Positions 31,822 to 40,600 of a stretch of DNA of 64,000 bases are shown in pieces. The position numbers and the translations under genes are program-made. Source of the DNA: SG8-32-3 sp964514055 (GTDB lineage Archaea; Thermoproteota; Bathyarchaeia; Bathyarchaeales; Bathycorpusculaceae). The notes under the pieces were generated by a model. That model saw only the letters and a list, made by a program, of their open reading frames with translations, was not told the origin of the DNA and did no database searches. The stretch covers positions 1 through 64,000 of the forward strand of contig CAZEPB010000008.1 in assembly GCA_964514055.1 (NCBI GenBank), read 5' to 3'. How positions within the stretch are numbered: position 1 is the first letter of the stretch; each line of letters opens with the position of its first letter.

Positions 31822-32037
31822 GTGAATGTCTTGGAAGGTTTATCTAACCGAATGCAAGCGGTCATATTATCGCTGGCAGGGTTCTTTTTGGCGTTAGGCA
31901 CGGCAGGCGCAGCCATACCCGACTTTGTTCCCCAGGAGTACCGAGTACCTTTCGCGGTGTTCTTCTGGATATGCGGCATAATCGGGTTCGCTCTTAAAGA
32001 AGCGCTAGGCGGGCAGCCACCCACTCAAAAAACATAA
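31822..32037 (+). CDS. Holin-like protein, two membrane helices
   Basis: 71 residues from GTG 31822. Two hydrophobic helices (AVILSLAGFFLALGTAG and VPFAVFFWICGIIGFAL) flank a short turn with a proline, and the tail is polar. Size and topology fit class-II-like phage holins. The next gene is a coiled coil with one C-terminal helix, as in XhlA-type helpers. Lysis or egress function is inference. Confidence 0.5.
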   Translation: MNVLEGLSNRMQAVILSLAGFFLALGTAGAAIPDFVPQEYRVPFAVFFWICGIIGFALKEALGGQPPTQKT

Positions 32038-32050
32038 TGGAAACTTTCGA

Positions 32051-32341
32051 ATGTCAAAGAGGCAAAAAAATAATCCTGGTTACGTTACCAAAGTTGACTG
32101 CGCAGAAATCACAAGCGGAGTCAAAGGTGAATTGAAAACTATACGTATCGCTTTGGTTGGTGAGGACATGCAGGGCGGTTTAGTGCAGAAAGTAGGCACC
32201 CTCCAAAACACCGTAGATAACTTAAAAAAAGAGCGAGAAAACGAACACAGTCTTGTCAGGGAAGTTTTGAAAACTCTTGTTGCGCCTGTAATCGTAGCTG
32301 TTGTGGTAGCCGCAATTATTACGGGTTGGCATCCTTGGTAA
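32051..32341 (+). CDS. Coiled-coil protein with C-terminal membrane helix
   Basis: 96 residues: charged coiled coil (KVGTLQNTVDNLKKEREN) followed by LVAPVIVAVVVAAIITGW. Reminiscent of haemolysin XhlA, which works with holins. Follows the holin-like gene by 13 bases. Confidence 0.5.
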   Translation: MSKRQKNNPGYVTKVDCAEITSGVKGELKTIRIALVGEDMQGGLVQKVGTLQNTVDNLKKERENEHSLVREVLKTLVAPVIVAVVVAAIITGWHPW

Positions 32342-32406
32342 CGATAGAAAAGCCAAAGTCAAAAGTTTAAATCTTTAGCTCTCCTATAAAATGTCAGTGT
32401 ATATTT

Positions 32407-32889
32407 ATGAGCTGCGGTGTGTGCGGTTCCGAATATATGGTTATTGTTCCAGGCCTGTTGCTGAAATGCCCGTTCTGCGGATACTACAAGCACATACGCA
32501 CAGCTCCAGCTTCAACGGCTGAAACAACAACTCTCATAACACAAGAACCGTCCGCTACACCTAGACATGCGGTCTCACCCATAGACAAGGACATGCAAAC
32601 CTTCATAGACCGCATGGCTGAAAAGTTAACCCCGCTACAAGGGCTAGATAACGCCGGCAGAGCCAGGTGCTTGGGGGTCCGCAGCCAAATACAAAGAGAC
32701 TTAACAAACGTGTTCCTGGGACGCGAAGACTTCAACAAATGGTACGATAGAACCCGCACAAACTTCGCTTTACACAACACCACTTTCATGCAAATAATAG
32801 CCGACTGCCTGAAAGGACTTAAAAGCGCTGCGGCTCAAGATATGCGCAGAGAGTACCTAGTAGCCATAAAACAAATACAAAGAGCGTGA
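32407..32889 (+). CDS. Zinc-ribbon protein with helical C-terminus
   Basis: 160 residues. CGVCGSE and CPFCGYYKH form a zinc ribbon in the first 45 residues; a Thr-rich linker leads to a helical domain (MQTFIDRMAEKLTPL, LTNVFLGREDFNKWYDRTR). A TATA-like GTTTAAATC stands at about 32366. Function unknown. Confidence 0.6.
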   Translation: MSCGVCGSEYMVIVPGLLLKCPFCGYYKHIRTAPASTAETTTLITQEPSATPRHAVSPIDKDMQTFIDRMAEKLTPLQGLDNAGRARCLGVRSQIQRDLTNVFLGREDFNKWYDRTRTNFALHNTTFMQIIADCLKGLKSAAAQDMRREYLVAIKQIQRA

Positions 32890-32896
32890 TAAAAAA

Positions 32897-33244
32897 ATGG
32901 TTGAGTGTCCTTGGTGTCATGAAGATTTTTCACCAGAAGAGTACCGTACACATTATGAATCGTGTCTTGTGCGGCTTCGAAGAGAACGAGAAACCACCGC
33001 CATCAAACTTGTTGAGCACTCAGAAGAAGAGAACAGAGAAAAAATTGAACTTGAGACAATAATTGAACGAGCGTACCAAATGCACATCTGGCCCTACATA
33101 GTTATGGGGCGCTCTCATGCGTTAATTAGACAATGGGTAAAGTTTTTTGATACAATAATGAATGCTATTCCTGTCGGTAAGTATGATGCACACTACCTTG
33201 CGGCGTTGCTCTCTGAGTTTTTTGAAAAGAAAGAAATTGATTAA
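32897..33244 (+). CDS. C2HC zinc-module protein (1 of 3)
   Basis: 115 residues. ECPWCHEDFSPEEYRTHYESC is a compact module C-x2-C, then H-Y-x2-C. The same module with the same spacing starts the proteins at 34182 (internal) and 34801. The rest is helical (YIVMGRSHALIRQWVKFF). Probable nucleic-acid or protein-binding module. Confidence 0.6.
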   Translation: MVECPWCHEDFSPEEYRTHYESCLVRLRRERETTAIKLVEHSEEENREKIELETIIERAYQMHIWPYIVMGRSHALIRQWVKFFDTIMNAIPVGKYDAHYLAALLSEFFEKKEID

Positions 33245-33368
33245 TTACTGTGGTGACGGTTTGACTGAAGAAACAAAGCCTAAGCGTAAGTACCTTAGCG
33301 GTGAACAAATCGCTACTATTGTTAGTGAGCTGACGGAAACGCGGATCATCCGTGAGAAGAAGCCTTAG
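33237..33368 (+). CDS. 43-residue basic protein
   Basis: TTG 33237 overlaps the preceding gene; TTG 33259 behind GGTGAC is the alternative. Basic, ends in SELTETRIIREKKP. Its end overlaps the convergent minus gene by 23 bases. Weakly supported. Confidence 0.4.
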   Translation: MINYCGDGLTEETKPKRKYLSGEQIATIVSELTETRIIREKKP

Positions 33369-33654
33369 CAGGTTTGTTTGTGTTGTCTAAGCGAAACAAG
33401 TAGCCTTCTAACGACCTGCCGTTCTCCAGCTCCAAAAGGCTTCTCCGAGCAACTACCTTCTGCTTAACCATGCCTGAAAGCCTTCTGGCAGCCGCATGAA
33501 CGGTTTGTCTCTTAAGCGGCTCCTCTTTCGTGTCCTCAAAAAAAGCTATGCCATCCTGTTTAAGGATTTCCAACAGTTCCCCATAAGGAATAACCTTGTA
33601 ATGAGTAACTACTTTCTTCTGGTCCTTAACCCGATGAACCTTGCTGTTTGACAT
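33346..33654 (-). CDS. Winged-helix-like regulator
   Basis: 102 residues from ATG 33654; ATG 33712 is possible. VIPYGELLEILKQDGIAFF, then RQTVHAAARRLSGMVKQ as recognition helix and SLEGYLFRLD as wing. The frame stays open far upstream only as the shadow of the plus gene at 33743. Divergently placed to that gene across the ATGCCAGCA repeats, which could be its operator. Confidence 0.55.
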   Translation of the reverse strand: MSNSKVHRVKDQKKVVTHYKVIPYGELLEILKQDGIAFFEDTKEEPLKRQTVHAAARRLSGMVKQKVVARRSLLELENGRSLEGYLFRLDNTNKPAKASSHG

Positions 33655-33710
33655 GAGTGGACATAGTTGACAGATGGTAATAAGATTTTTTACGACACCC
33701 TTATTTTCCA

Positions 33711-33751
33711 TGCCAGCATAAAGGTTTTCAAGGTGAATATAAATGCCAGCA
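33711..33751. promoter_or_regulatory. Paired ATGCCAGCA repeats at divergent starts
   Basis: ATGCCAGCA occurs at 33711 and again at 33743, 32 bases apart, around TATA-like GAATATAAA. One copy contains the plus start codon. Confidence 0.35.
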
Positions 33752-34099
33752 CAATGGGCAAGAGTATCCCCGGCAATCTTAGCCGCAGTCACGCCGTTAC
33801 CAGGCGGACAACTGCTTATGGCGACAGCAGCCAAAAAGCACTTAACTCTTTTCGTTCGCAGCAGGCGCGCACCAGGCGCAGGACGACCCGACGTTAAATC
33901 AGCGTTCACAGCAGCCGCAGCCAAAACATTAGGCATCGCAAGCCGAACCGAGAGAAACGCAATCATCGCCAGAGAAGTTTCCGCTAAAGGCTTGAAGACA
34001 GGAGTATTCCGCAAAAAGTCACGCGCACGACCAGGATCTCCACTGTACGGTCAAGTTTACGAGATGGGCGGCGGAGCATCCCGAAGACGAGCAAGATAG
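33743..34099 (+). CDS. Small, very basic protein
   Basis: 118 residues from ATG 33743 behind AAGGTGA. Arg/Ala-rich (FVRSRRAPGAGRPDV, ASRTERNAIIAREVSAKGL) ending GGGASRRRAR. Could bind DNA in the particle. Ends before a T-run terminator (34122-34129). Confidence 0.5.
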   Translation: MPAQWARVSPAILAAVTPLPGGQLLMATAAKKHLTLFVRSRRAPGAGRPDVKSAFTAAAAKTLGIASRTERNAIIAREVSAKGLKTGVFRKKSRARPGSPLYGQVYEMGGGASRRRAR

Positions 34100-34121
34100 C
34101 CGACTCACATTTCCCTCCTTA

Positions 34122-34129
34122 TTTTTTTT
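34122..34129 (+). terminator. T-run terminator
   Basis: Eight T after CCCTCCTTA, between two transcription units. Confidence 0.5.
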
Positions 34130-34181
34130 CGCAAATTTTAATTAGCTTCAACGCTTATTCTTAACTTTGAAGGGTTCTTGT

Positions 34182-34679
34182 ATGACTGAGGTTGAAATAG
34201 AATATATCGACCTTCAAGGCAAAAAACAGAAAGTCACGCTTAACAGCAGGCAGCAAGTCGAGTTCTACCAAAACAAGCCTTACTCCCACATCATAAGCGT
34301 TTATTCCGCCAAAAGCGCTTCGAACCCAGGTCCTGAACAGCAAACTACGCAAACTACTCAGTGCCCCTGGTGCGGCAAGGCAATTCCGATAGATAAGTAT
34401 TCAGCACACTATGATAGTTGCCCTGAACGCACACAAACAGCTGCGCCAGCAGATACGGAGCAACTTAAACGCTGGGTAGATGATACGTTCACCCGAATGA
34501 TTCAAGAAGAACCGAAAGCACAAACCGAGTACGAAGAGTTAGCATCAGCTCTGAGGCGATTAGGCTACGAGGCAATGGCGGAAGCCGTAGAAAAAATCGC
34601 TGCACAAGAAGGAGAACACTGGAAAATCCTGCAAGAGCTAAAGAACAGCGCCAGGCTTCTCAGCTACAAATTCAAGTAA
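34182..34679 (+). CDS. C2HC zinc-module protein (2 of 3)
   Basis: 165 residues from ATG 34182 (GAAGGG upstream). A small beta N-terminus (EVEIEYIDLQGKKQKVTL), then QCPWCGKAIPIDKYSAHYDSC with the shared module, and a helical C-terminus (YEELASALRRLGYEAMAEAV). Unknown function. Confidence 0.6.
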   Translation: MTEVEIEYIDLQGKKQKVTLNSRQQVEFYQNKPYSHIISVYSAKSASNPGPEQQTTQTTQCPWCGKAIPIDKYSAHYDSCPERTQTAAPADTEQLKRWVDDTFTRMIQEEPKAQTEYEELASALRRLGYEAMAEAVEKIAAQEGEHWKILQELKNSARLLSYKFK

Positions 34680-34691
34680 AGGGTCCTTAAT

Positions 34692-34799
34692 GTGAGAAAA
34701 TATAAAAGACTGCCGCCTTCACCGCAAATAGCATCTTTGCTTGACTTCTACTTTAGCCACTCATGGGACGAAATCATCAAAATATTCCTGGGGGCATAG
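34692..34799 (+). CDS. 35-residue peptide
   Basis: GTG 34692; encodes a basic start and an amphipathic helix (DFYFSHSWDEIIKIFLGA). Its stop is followed directly by the next gene's GTG and it provides that gene's ribosome binding site (CTGGGGGC). May be a leader peptide. Confidence 0.35.
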   Translation: MRKYKRLPPSPQIASLLDFYFSHSWDEIIKIFLGA

Positions 34800-34800
34800 C

Positions 34801-35976
34801 GTGGTTAGGTGTCCTTGGTGCGGTCAAGAGGTCGAGGTCGAAAAGTACGGTGAACATTACAACAGTTGCCCGAAAAGGCAGGCGTCAACGCCTCAAGAGC
34901 AATCTTCTAATAAGGGTCTTGTCGACTACGAAGCTATTGCTTCCGAAGTCCCGGACACGAATAACCCTGCTAAAATCAACTATTGGCTTGACATCGGCAA
35001 ATACAAAGTTTACGTTGAAGGCTGGTGTGATAAATGCTTCGCTGGCACAGGCATAGGCGAGTATGAAACACAGGCAAAGCTCAATTACGCCGAAGACCTA
35101 TCACCGCAGATTTTTGAAAAGAAACAAATGCGTACCTCCCGAAAATTTCTTGAGGGCAGATTCATAGAAACACCAGATAAAGACTTCATTGTCGGCGTAA
35201 CTATTGGCGTCTATCTTCCAGCAGCGTTTGAAACGTCGCCTCAAACTCCCGAAGCATCAATAAGGGAAAAAATTGAGGCTCACTTTTCATCAGAAAAAGC
35301 AAAACCTATTCCTGTTTCTTCTGTGTTCGGCGGCGCCGAGGAAGTAAAGGCTTACAGCAGCCACGGCGTATGGTCCACTCTTCGCAATATACGGGAGATA
35401 GAATTAGAAAGAGGTAACGTGTTTCCAGACCTGCCTGATTATCTTCCTGGTACAGCTGCTATTTGGGTATGCTTCACAAAGCGGCTGGCCTTGCGTTATG
35501 TGGAACTTGCGGAGGAATGGGACAGGCTTATGGGCAGCTCTCCGCTGACAGAGGAAGACGAAATGTACCTGCAGGAGATAGCCGAAGTTACGCTTAAGCC
35601 TTCTGACCTCATAGCTTGGACCGATTTTGACCAAGGCTACTTAATCCTTAGACCTCCCCCAAAGGGTGCCCCTGCTGCTCTAATGGACGTGGACCCGCGC
35701 GTAAGATCACGGCTTAGACTTAACATAGAAGAGGCAAGACGGCAATGGCAAGAATACGGCGAATGGTACGAATACGTGTTTGAGCCTGCGGTTCCCATAT
35801 CAAAGATTAAGCTTCCTCCTCCCTGGAATGAGTGGCGCTACAAGGACAACAAAAAGAAAATAGGCGAAACAGGAGCTATGCCGCCTGGAATCCACAGGAT
35901 CAACGCCGCCAAAGACCTAGGCTACACGGCAGTACCCGCAGTAGCCGCGTACCGAAGAACATATCCGCCGCCGTAA
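34801..35976 (+). CDS. C2HC zinc-module protein with ParB/Srx-like end (3 of 3)
   Basis: 391 residues from GTG 34801; the longer frame from 34741 lacks support. Residues 3-24 hold RCPWCGQEVEVEKYGEHYNSC. The centre is unrecognised, with AAIWVCFTKRLALRYVELAEE. The last 35 residues, GIHRINAAKDLGYTAVPAVAA, match the G-x-HR-x2-AA-x4-G-x3-VP core of ParB/sulfiredoxin-fold domains. A DNA- or nucleotide-linked role is possible; inferred. Confidence 0.6.
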   Translation: MVRCPWCGQEVEVEKYGEHYNSCPKRQASTPQEQSSNKGLVDYEAIASEVPDTNNPAKINYWLDIGKYKVYVEGWCDKCFAGTGIGEYETQAKLNYAEDLSPQIFEKKQMRTSRKFLEGRFIETPDKDFIVGVTIGVYLPAAFETSPQTPEASIREKIEAHFSSEKAKPIPVSSVFGGAEEVKAYSSHGVWSTLRNIREIELERGNVFPDLPDYLPGTAAIWVCFTKRLALRYVELAEEWDRLMGSSPLTEEDEMYLQEIAEVTLKPSDLIAWTDFDQGYLILRPPPKGAPAALMDVDPRVRSRLRLNIEEARRQWQEYGEWYEYVFEPAVPISKIKLPPPWNEWRYKDNKKKIGETGAMPPGIHRINAAKDLGYTAVPAVAAYRRTYPPP

Positions 35977-35977
35977 G

Positions 35978-36003
35978 TAGATGTTATACATAGATGTTAT
36001 ACA
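35978..36003. repeat. Tandem 13-base repeat
   Basis: TAGATGTTATACA twice in a row (35978-35990, 35991-36003). The following 140 bases to the convergent gene hold nothing I recognise. Confidence 0.7.
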
Positions 36004-36145
36004 TAGTTTGACCAACACAGAAAGAGATGTTGGCAGAGCGTGTTTTTCGGGGGGTGTTTCCCGTAAGGGTGCATAAAATAGTGTGTTGTGCCGGTCGCCC
36101 TGCCAAGCGCCTAGTTTATGTGTTACTGCTTAAAACTTTTGTCGT

Positions 36146-37633
36146 TCACTCTACGGGTTCGCTGATTAAGGTTTCTATGAATTCTTTGGGTACGCTCGTG
36201 AACCACACGTTATTTTCTTTCCACGCCTTCTTAGCTGCTTCTTTTATCTGCTCTTCGGTTGCTTCAACCCCGAATGTACGTAGTGCGTAGATCAGCTCAT
36301 CCATAGTCGGATACAGTTTTGTGGCTATGAAATGCACGATAGCATCAAGCCGCTGCTGTTCTTCTTCAGGGCTCCAGGGCATAGGCACAGTTGCCAACGG
36401 CAAAAACCTGACCTCAGCCCCCGTCCGGACCGCGTCAACAAACCCTTTAAAGTTGCTTATCACGTCCCCCCACATACGGTACGGACGATCTAGCACGTGC
36501 ATCCTGAAAGACTCTCGCCACCTGTAAGCATCCATGCCTAGATTCGTCATTTCAGACATGAAGGCAGCCCACAAAACTTCTCTCTCCTCAGACGTCGGCG
36601 ACCTCGGAAACGGCAGCTCACTCTTAGGCTCTTTCGGAAGAGGCACCTTCGGGACCTCACCCAAGGGTCCGATAGGTATTCCTTCCTCTTCTCGTGGGAA
36701 CGTCACAGGTCCTACGTGACGGGGGGGCGCAGCAGGTGGGGGCGCAGCTTTTCGGATAACTCCTTTCCTGAATGTAAACTCAGCGATAATGTCATTTGCT
36801 ACGCCTAAAATTTCTTCTTTGGCTTCATCAAACGTCCTATCCTTAACCTTCTCAAACTCCACTCTAAACGTTGAAGCGCTATTCGGCGGCACTCTGCCTA
36901 ACTTACGGAAAAACTCATTATTCCACAGGTCCTGCAGGCGCTTCATATCATCCTTCGATAAACCTCTAATCGGAGCGCCTGGCACTGGCACAGGTGCCCT
37001 TCGTTCTTCTCGTGCTGCCCGTTCTTCTCCCTTATATGCTTGGTACTCTTCAGGCATCAAAAGCTGGTACTCGTCTTTAGCTACGCGCGACCCGTACTTA
37101 TCCTCAAGAAGCACGTTTGGCCATTTAGATACGTCTTTGACGGTGTACTCTTCGCCGGTCCGCGTTTCAATAACTTTATCTCCCACTTTGAAGCGGGGTC
37201 CTTCTCGTGGGACCTCAACAGGCTTTTCTACTGCTGTCGGTGGAGGCGCAGCCGCAGGCTTTACGGCGCTTTCAAGAAAAGTCATTGTTTGGCCGTGAGT
37301 GTCTTCTACCGTGTAAGAATACTTGTCTAGTGCTGGGGGCGCTTCGGGAATTACGTCTATTACTTTCACGATTGACTCATAAAGACCGCCAGCTCCAGGG
37401 CGAACAGGCGGATATACTGGACCGACATCTACGTAATCGCCGACTTTAAACTTTGGTGGGACAGAAGCAGCATAGTTAACCCATATAATCTGTCGCCCTG
37501 GGTCTTCTTTCAACCAATCCATAAACTTCGTGGGGTTCTCATCGTATTTTTGGCGCATGGCTGCTGTGATTCTGTCCTGGGTTTCTTTGCTCAGTTCAGA
37601 CCATTTATCTGCTAATTGCTTCCAATCAACCAT
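36146..37633 (-). CDS. 495-residue protein with SH3-like modules
   Basis: At least two small barrels start with FKVGDYVDVG and FKVGDKVIE and run on to YSYTVEDTHGQTM or YTVKDVSKWPN, as in KOW/SH3-like domains; the giant protein encoded just upstream has the same kind of modules. Pro/Ala-rich linkers separate them from helical parts (SKDDMKRLQDLWNNEFFRKL). Start lies one base beyond the giant gene's stop, so both are one operon. Function unknown; a partner of the giant protein is likely. Confidence 0.6.
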   Translation of the reverse strand: MVDWKQLADKWSELSKETQDRITAAMRQKYDENPTKFMDWLKEDPGRQIIWVNYAASVPPKFKVGDYVDVGPVYPPVRPGAGGLYESIVKVIDVIPEAPPALDKYSYTVEDTHGQTMTFLESAVKPAAAPPPTAVEKPVEVPREGPRFKVGDKVIETRTGEEYTVKDVSKWPNVLLEDKYGSRVAKDEYQLLMPEEYQAYKGEERAAREERRAPVPVPGAPIRGLSKDDMKRLQDLWNNEFFRKLGRVPPNSASTFRVEFEKVKDRTFDEAKEEILGVANDIIAEFTFRKGVIRKAAPPPAAPPRHVGPVTFPREEEGIPIGPLGEVPKVPLPKEPKSELPFPRSPTSEEREVLWAAFMSEMTNLGMDAYRWRESFRMHVLDRPYRMWGDVISNFKGFVDAVRTGAEVRFLPLATVPMPWSPEEEQQRLDAIVHFIATKLYPTMDELIYALRTFGVEATEEQIKEAAKKAWKENNVWFTSVPKEFIETLISEPVE

Positions 37634-37634
37634 T

Positions 37635-40600
37635 TTACAAACCTCCTAATTCTTCTAGAGCCTCTTCCGCCATTTCTTTCAAGGCTTCCTCCGCTAATAA
37701 TTCCGCAGCTGATTTAACGGGTGCCTTCTGTACCAACTCGAACCCTGTTTCAGCAGCCATTTCATCAGAGTTGCCGAATTCTGCCTGTCTCTCAGCGTTC
37801 ATGTGCTCCAACGTGTAAAGCCATTCTTCCGCAGGGTTTTCGTGATGAGGATAAGCGGCGATCACGCGGAACTCTTCTCCAGACGCTTTAAGCCTTATGA
37901 TGTCGCCAGGCTTATAGTTCGGCGCTAAGGGCGGTCTTACTATTTCTCCTTTAACTCCACGCTGCACCAAGTATTGAAGCAAGTCTCGCCAAGTTATCAG
38001 TTTCGTGTCCGCAGTGTCGCTTTGCAGCTCTAAACCTGTTTCGGTTCCTTTAACATCGGGTTCATTTACGCCTGTGTAGCTATGATATCTCAGAACCTTT
38101 TTTATGAAGTGCATGGCTGCCTCTGGACCCGCTTCTTTGTAAATTGCCAAGACAGCATAAGGAATATACTCGTTTGAAACGTGAGCCACAGCCTCTTCTT
38201 TTGCCGCTTCAACCTGCTCGGCGGTTATAGCCATGCCCTTCTGCCAAGCGGGTTTAGCTTCTTCTATTTTTTCCCAATATGCTGGGTCGAATCCTAACTG
38301 CATTGCGATTTTTTGAAGGCTCTCGCTAGACTTTAGCCAGTTAAAAAAGTATATGTTTGTCGCCTCTTTGGGTCTTTCTTGGGCAATTTCTAAGGCAACA
38401 GTGATTATTCTTTTCAAGGCTGCTTTCTTTTCAGGAGGCACAACATCCCAATGTTGGAATAACTGTGCATAATCCACATGAACTTTCCCCTCTAAACCTT
38501 TGAACCGCATTTCAAACTCTGAAATCGCTTGGTCTGCCATCTCTATAGCTCTTTTTCCCAAAATCATGTATGCTTCTGGAGTAGGTTTCGTTAGTCTCGC
38601 CCGTAATGCTTTGACTTTTTCTTCGCCTCCTGGCAGCCACAAACGGCGGCAAATCGTATTATCATACGTTCGTACAGGATACATGCTTGGAAAAACGGTT
38701 CCGCCTGGGTAAACACCCTCTTCCAACTCGGCAGCACAAATGTCACAGTAGTAATCTTCGCTTATAGTCATGTTAGTGTTTTTATCGACACACTTGTAAA
38801 CCGCGACAATAGGGCGGTTCCAACCAATTTCTAAAAGCTCATCATGCGTTGGGGGCACTGGCAAATTAAACCGTTCATAACTTCCAGGCAAAAGACAAGC
38901 GCCTCCTGCACAGGTTGGTTTCTCTACAGGCTTTTCTTCAACTGCGGGGGCTGCTATTTCCTCAGCGTAGGCCCCTGCTGCAACTATGTTGCCGATAAGT
39001 TCTTGTTCATCCCCACTCGTGGATAAGTCCTTGATTTTCGCTATAACCTGTAGCTGCCGCTTCCGTAAGGGGCTAAGTTCTTCTCGCGTGTACTTGTGCG
39101 TGTAGATGTCGTAAGCCTGCCACGCCGAGTCGGTCCACATCAGGTCTTCGGGAAGCCATTTGATTATGAACCTGGCGTACTTGTTGAAGGGCGGCGGGTT
39201 CTGTGCTAACTGTTCTCGAATGGCAGCCCAATCATCACCCCACGTCATAGCATTATCTTCTATGGCGTCGTACTCTACCTCCCCCGCGTTAAGGACCTCC
39301 TCAAGCATCTTTACGCCGAACATGCCTACAAGGGGGCGGCTCCACATATTCGCTTCCCACGTGCTGCCATGCTTCTCGAACTCCTCATAAGTAGTACCCA
39401 TCAGTACAAACTCGGGCGTTTCCAGCTTGGGCTTTCCCTTCTCATCAGCTTCGACACCGCCTTCCACATGCACCTTAACGTAAACGGTCTGCTTTGGCTC
39501 TTCCGGAATAGGAAACTCCTCTATTTCTTCGCCGCCTGCACGTGCAACCTTTTCTTGAATCTCGTACTCACGAGTAGGCGTCAAACCCGCCTTAGGCGCA
39601 GATTCAAGGTCACTTTCAGAAATCATAAGCCAATTCGGCGGCTCTCTTAGTTTGTAACGCCAAACCCAAAGGGTTTCATCAAACTCTCTAGTAAGCACCT
39701 TGAAAATGTCGCCACGATAACTGACGGGTTCGCCTACAGAAAACTTGGGTTCAGGCTTAGCCGCTGCGGGGAGGCGCTTTACGAGAATTGAGGTTGGAAC
39801 TTCGGCGGCTTTCTCCATAAGCCAAACTTCATAAGGTTTCGTGCTGTCTATTGGTAACTCGGGCTTAACCACAACGTAGTTTTCGCTTGGAAATTCTGCC
39901 TGCTTTTTATCCCTAAATTCAAACGCTTTTTCATCCGTTTCGAAGGACTTATAGTAAGTGGCACCTTCCACGCTGTAAGCTGTAAGTGGCGGCTTTTCTT
40001 CGGGGGGCGCAGGTGTTTTATATTCATGTTTAGGTTCTGGTAGTTCTGGATGAAGCATTAGGTACTCTCGTAATGACATGCCTTCTTGTCTCAATAAATC
40101 GAAAAGTACGGTGTCAAGGTAGCCTTTAAAAGTGGGTTCCGATATGATTCTTAGCTGCTCATCTCTTATTCTGTTAGCGATTTCTAACCGCTGCTCTTTA
40201 GGATATGGCAAAATTGTAGCTTCTGGTTTATACAAAACTTGTCCAGGTGCGCTTAGTTCATAATTCCAAATGCCGTTTTTTAGCTCCATATCCGTAACTT
40301 CATAAATACCGCCTTGATAGAGAACAATTTGACCTTTCGCAAACTTGGCTTTTTTTTCTTCGGAAGGCTTTACGAGAATTGAGGCTGGAACCTCAAAACC
40401 CCTGTAAACAAGCCAAACCTCAAACGGGTGTAACTTGTGTTGTGGGACCTCGGGCTTCACAACAACATAGTTTTCGCTTGGGAACTTCGCTTGCATCTCG
40501 TCTCTCTTTTCAAAAGCTGCCGTCTCTGTTTCAAAGCCTTCAACAAATTTTACTCCATTAACGGTGTAAACTGAAAGAAGAGGCTTTTCCTCTCTCGCTG

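Noticed and set aside
33655..34014. N-terminal extension of the minus winged-helix gene
   Set aside because: It is the mirror of the basic plus-strand gene at 33743, which has its own ribosome binding site.
35978..36003. Attachment site
   Set aside because: Two tandem 13-base copies only, with no integrase or matching distant copy in the window.
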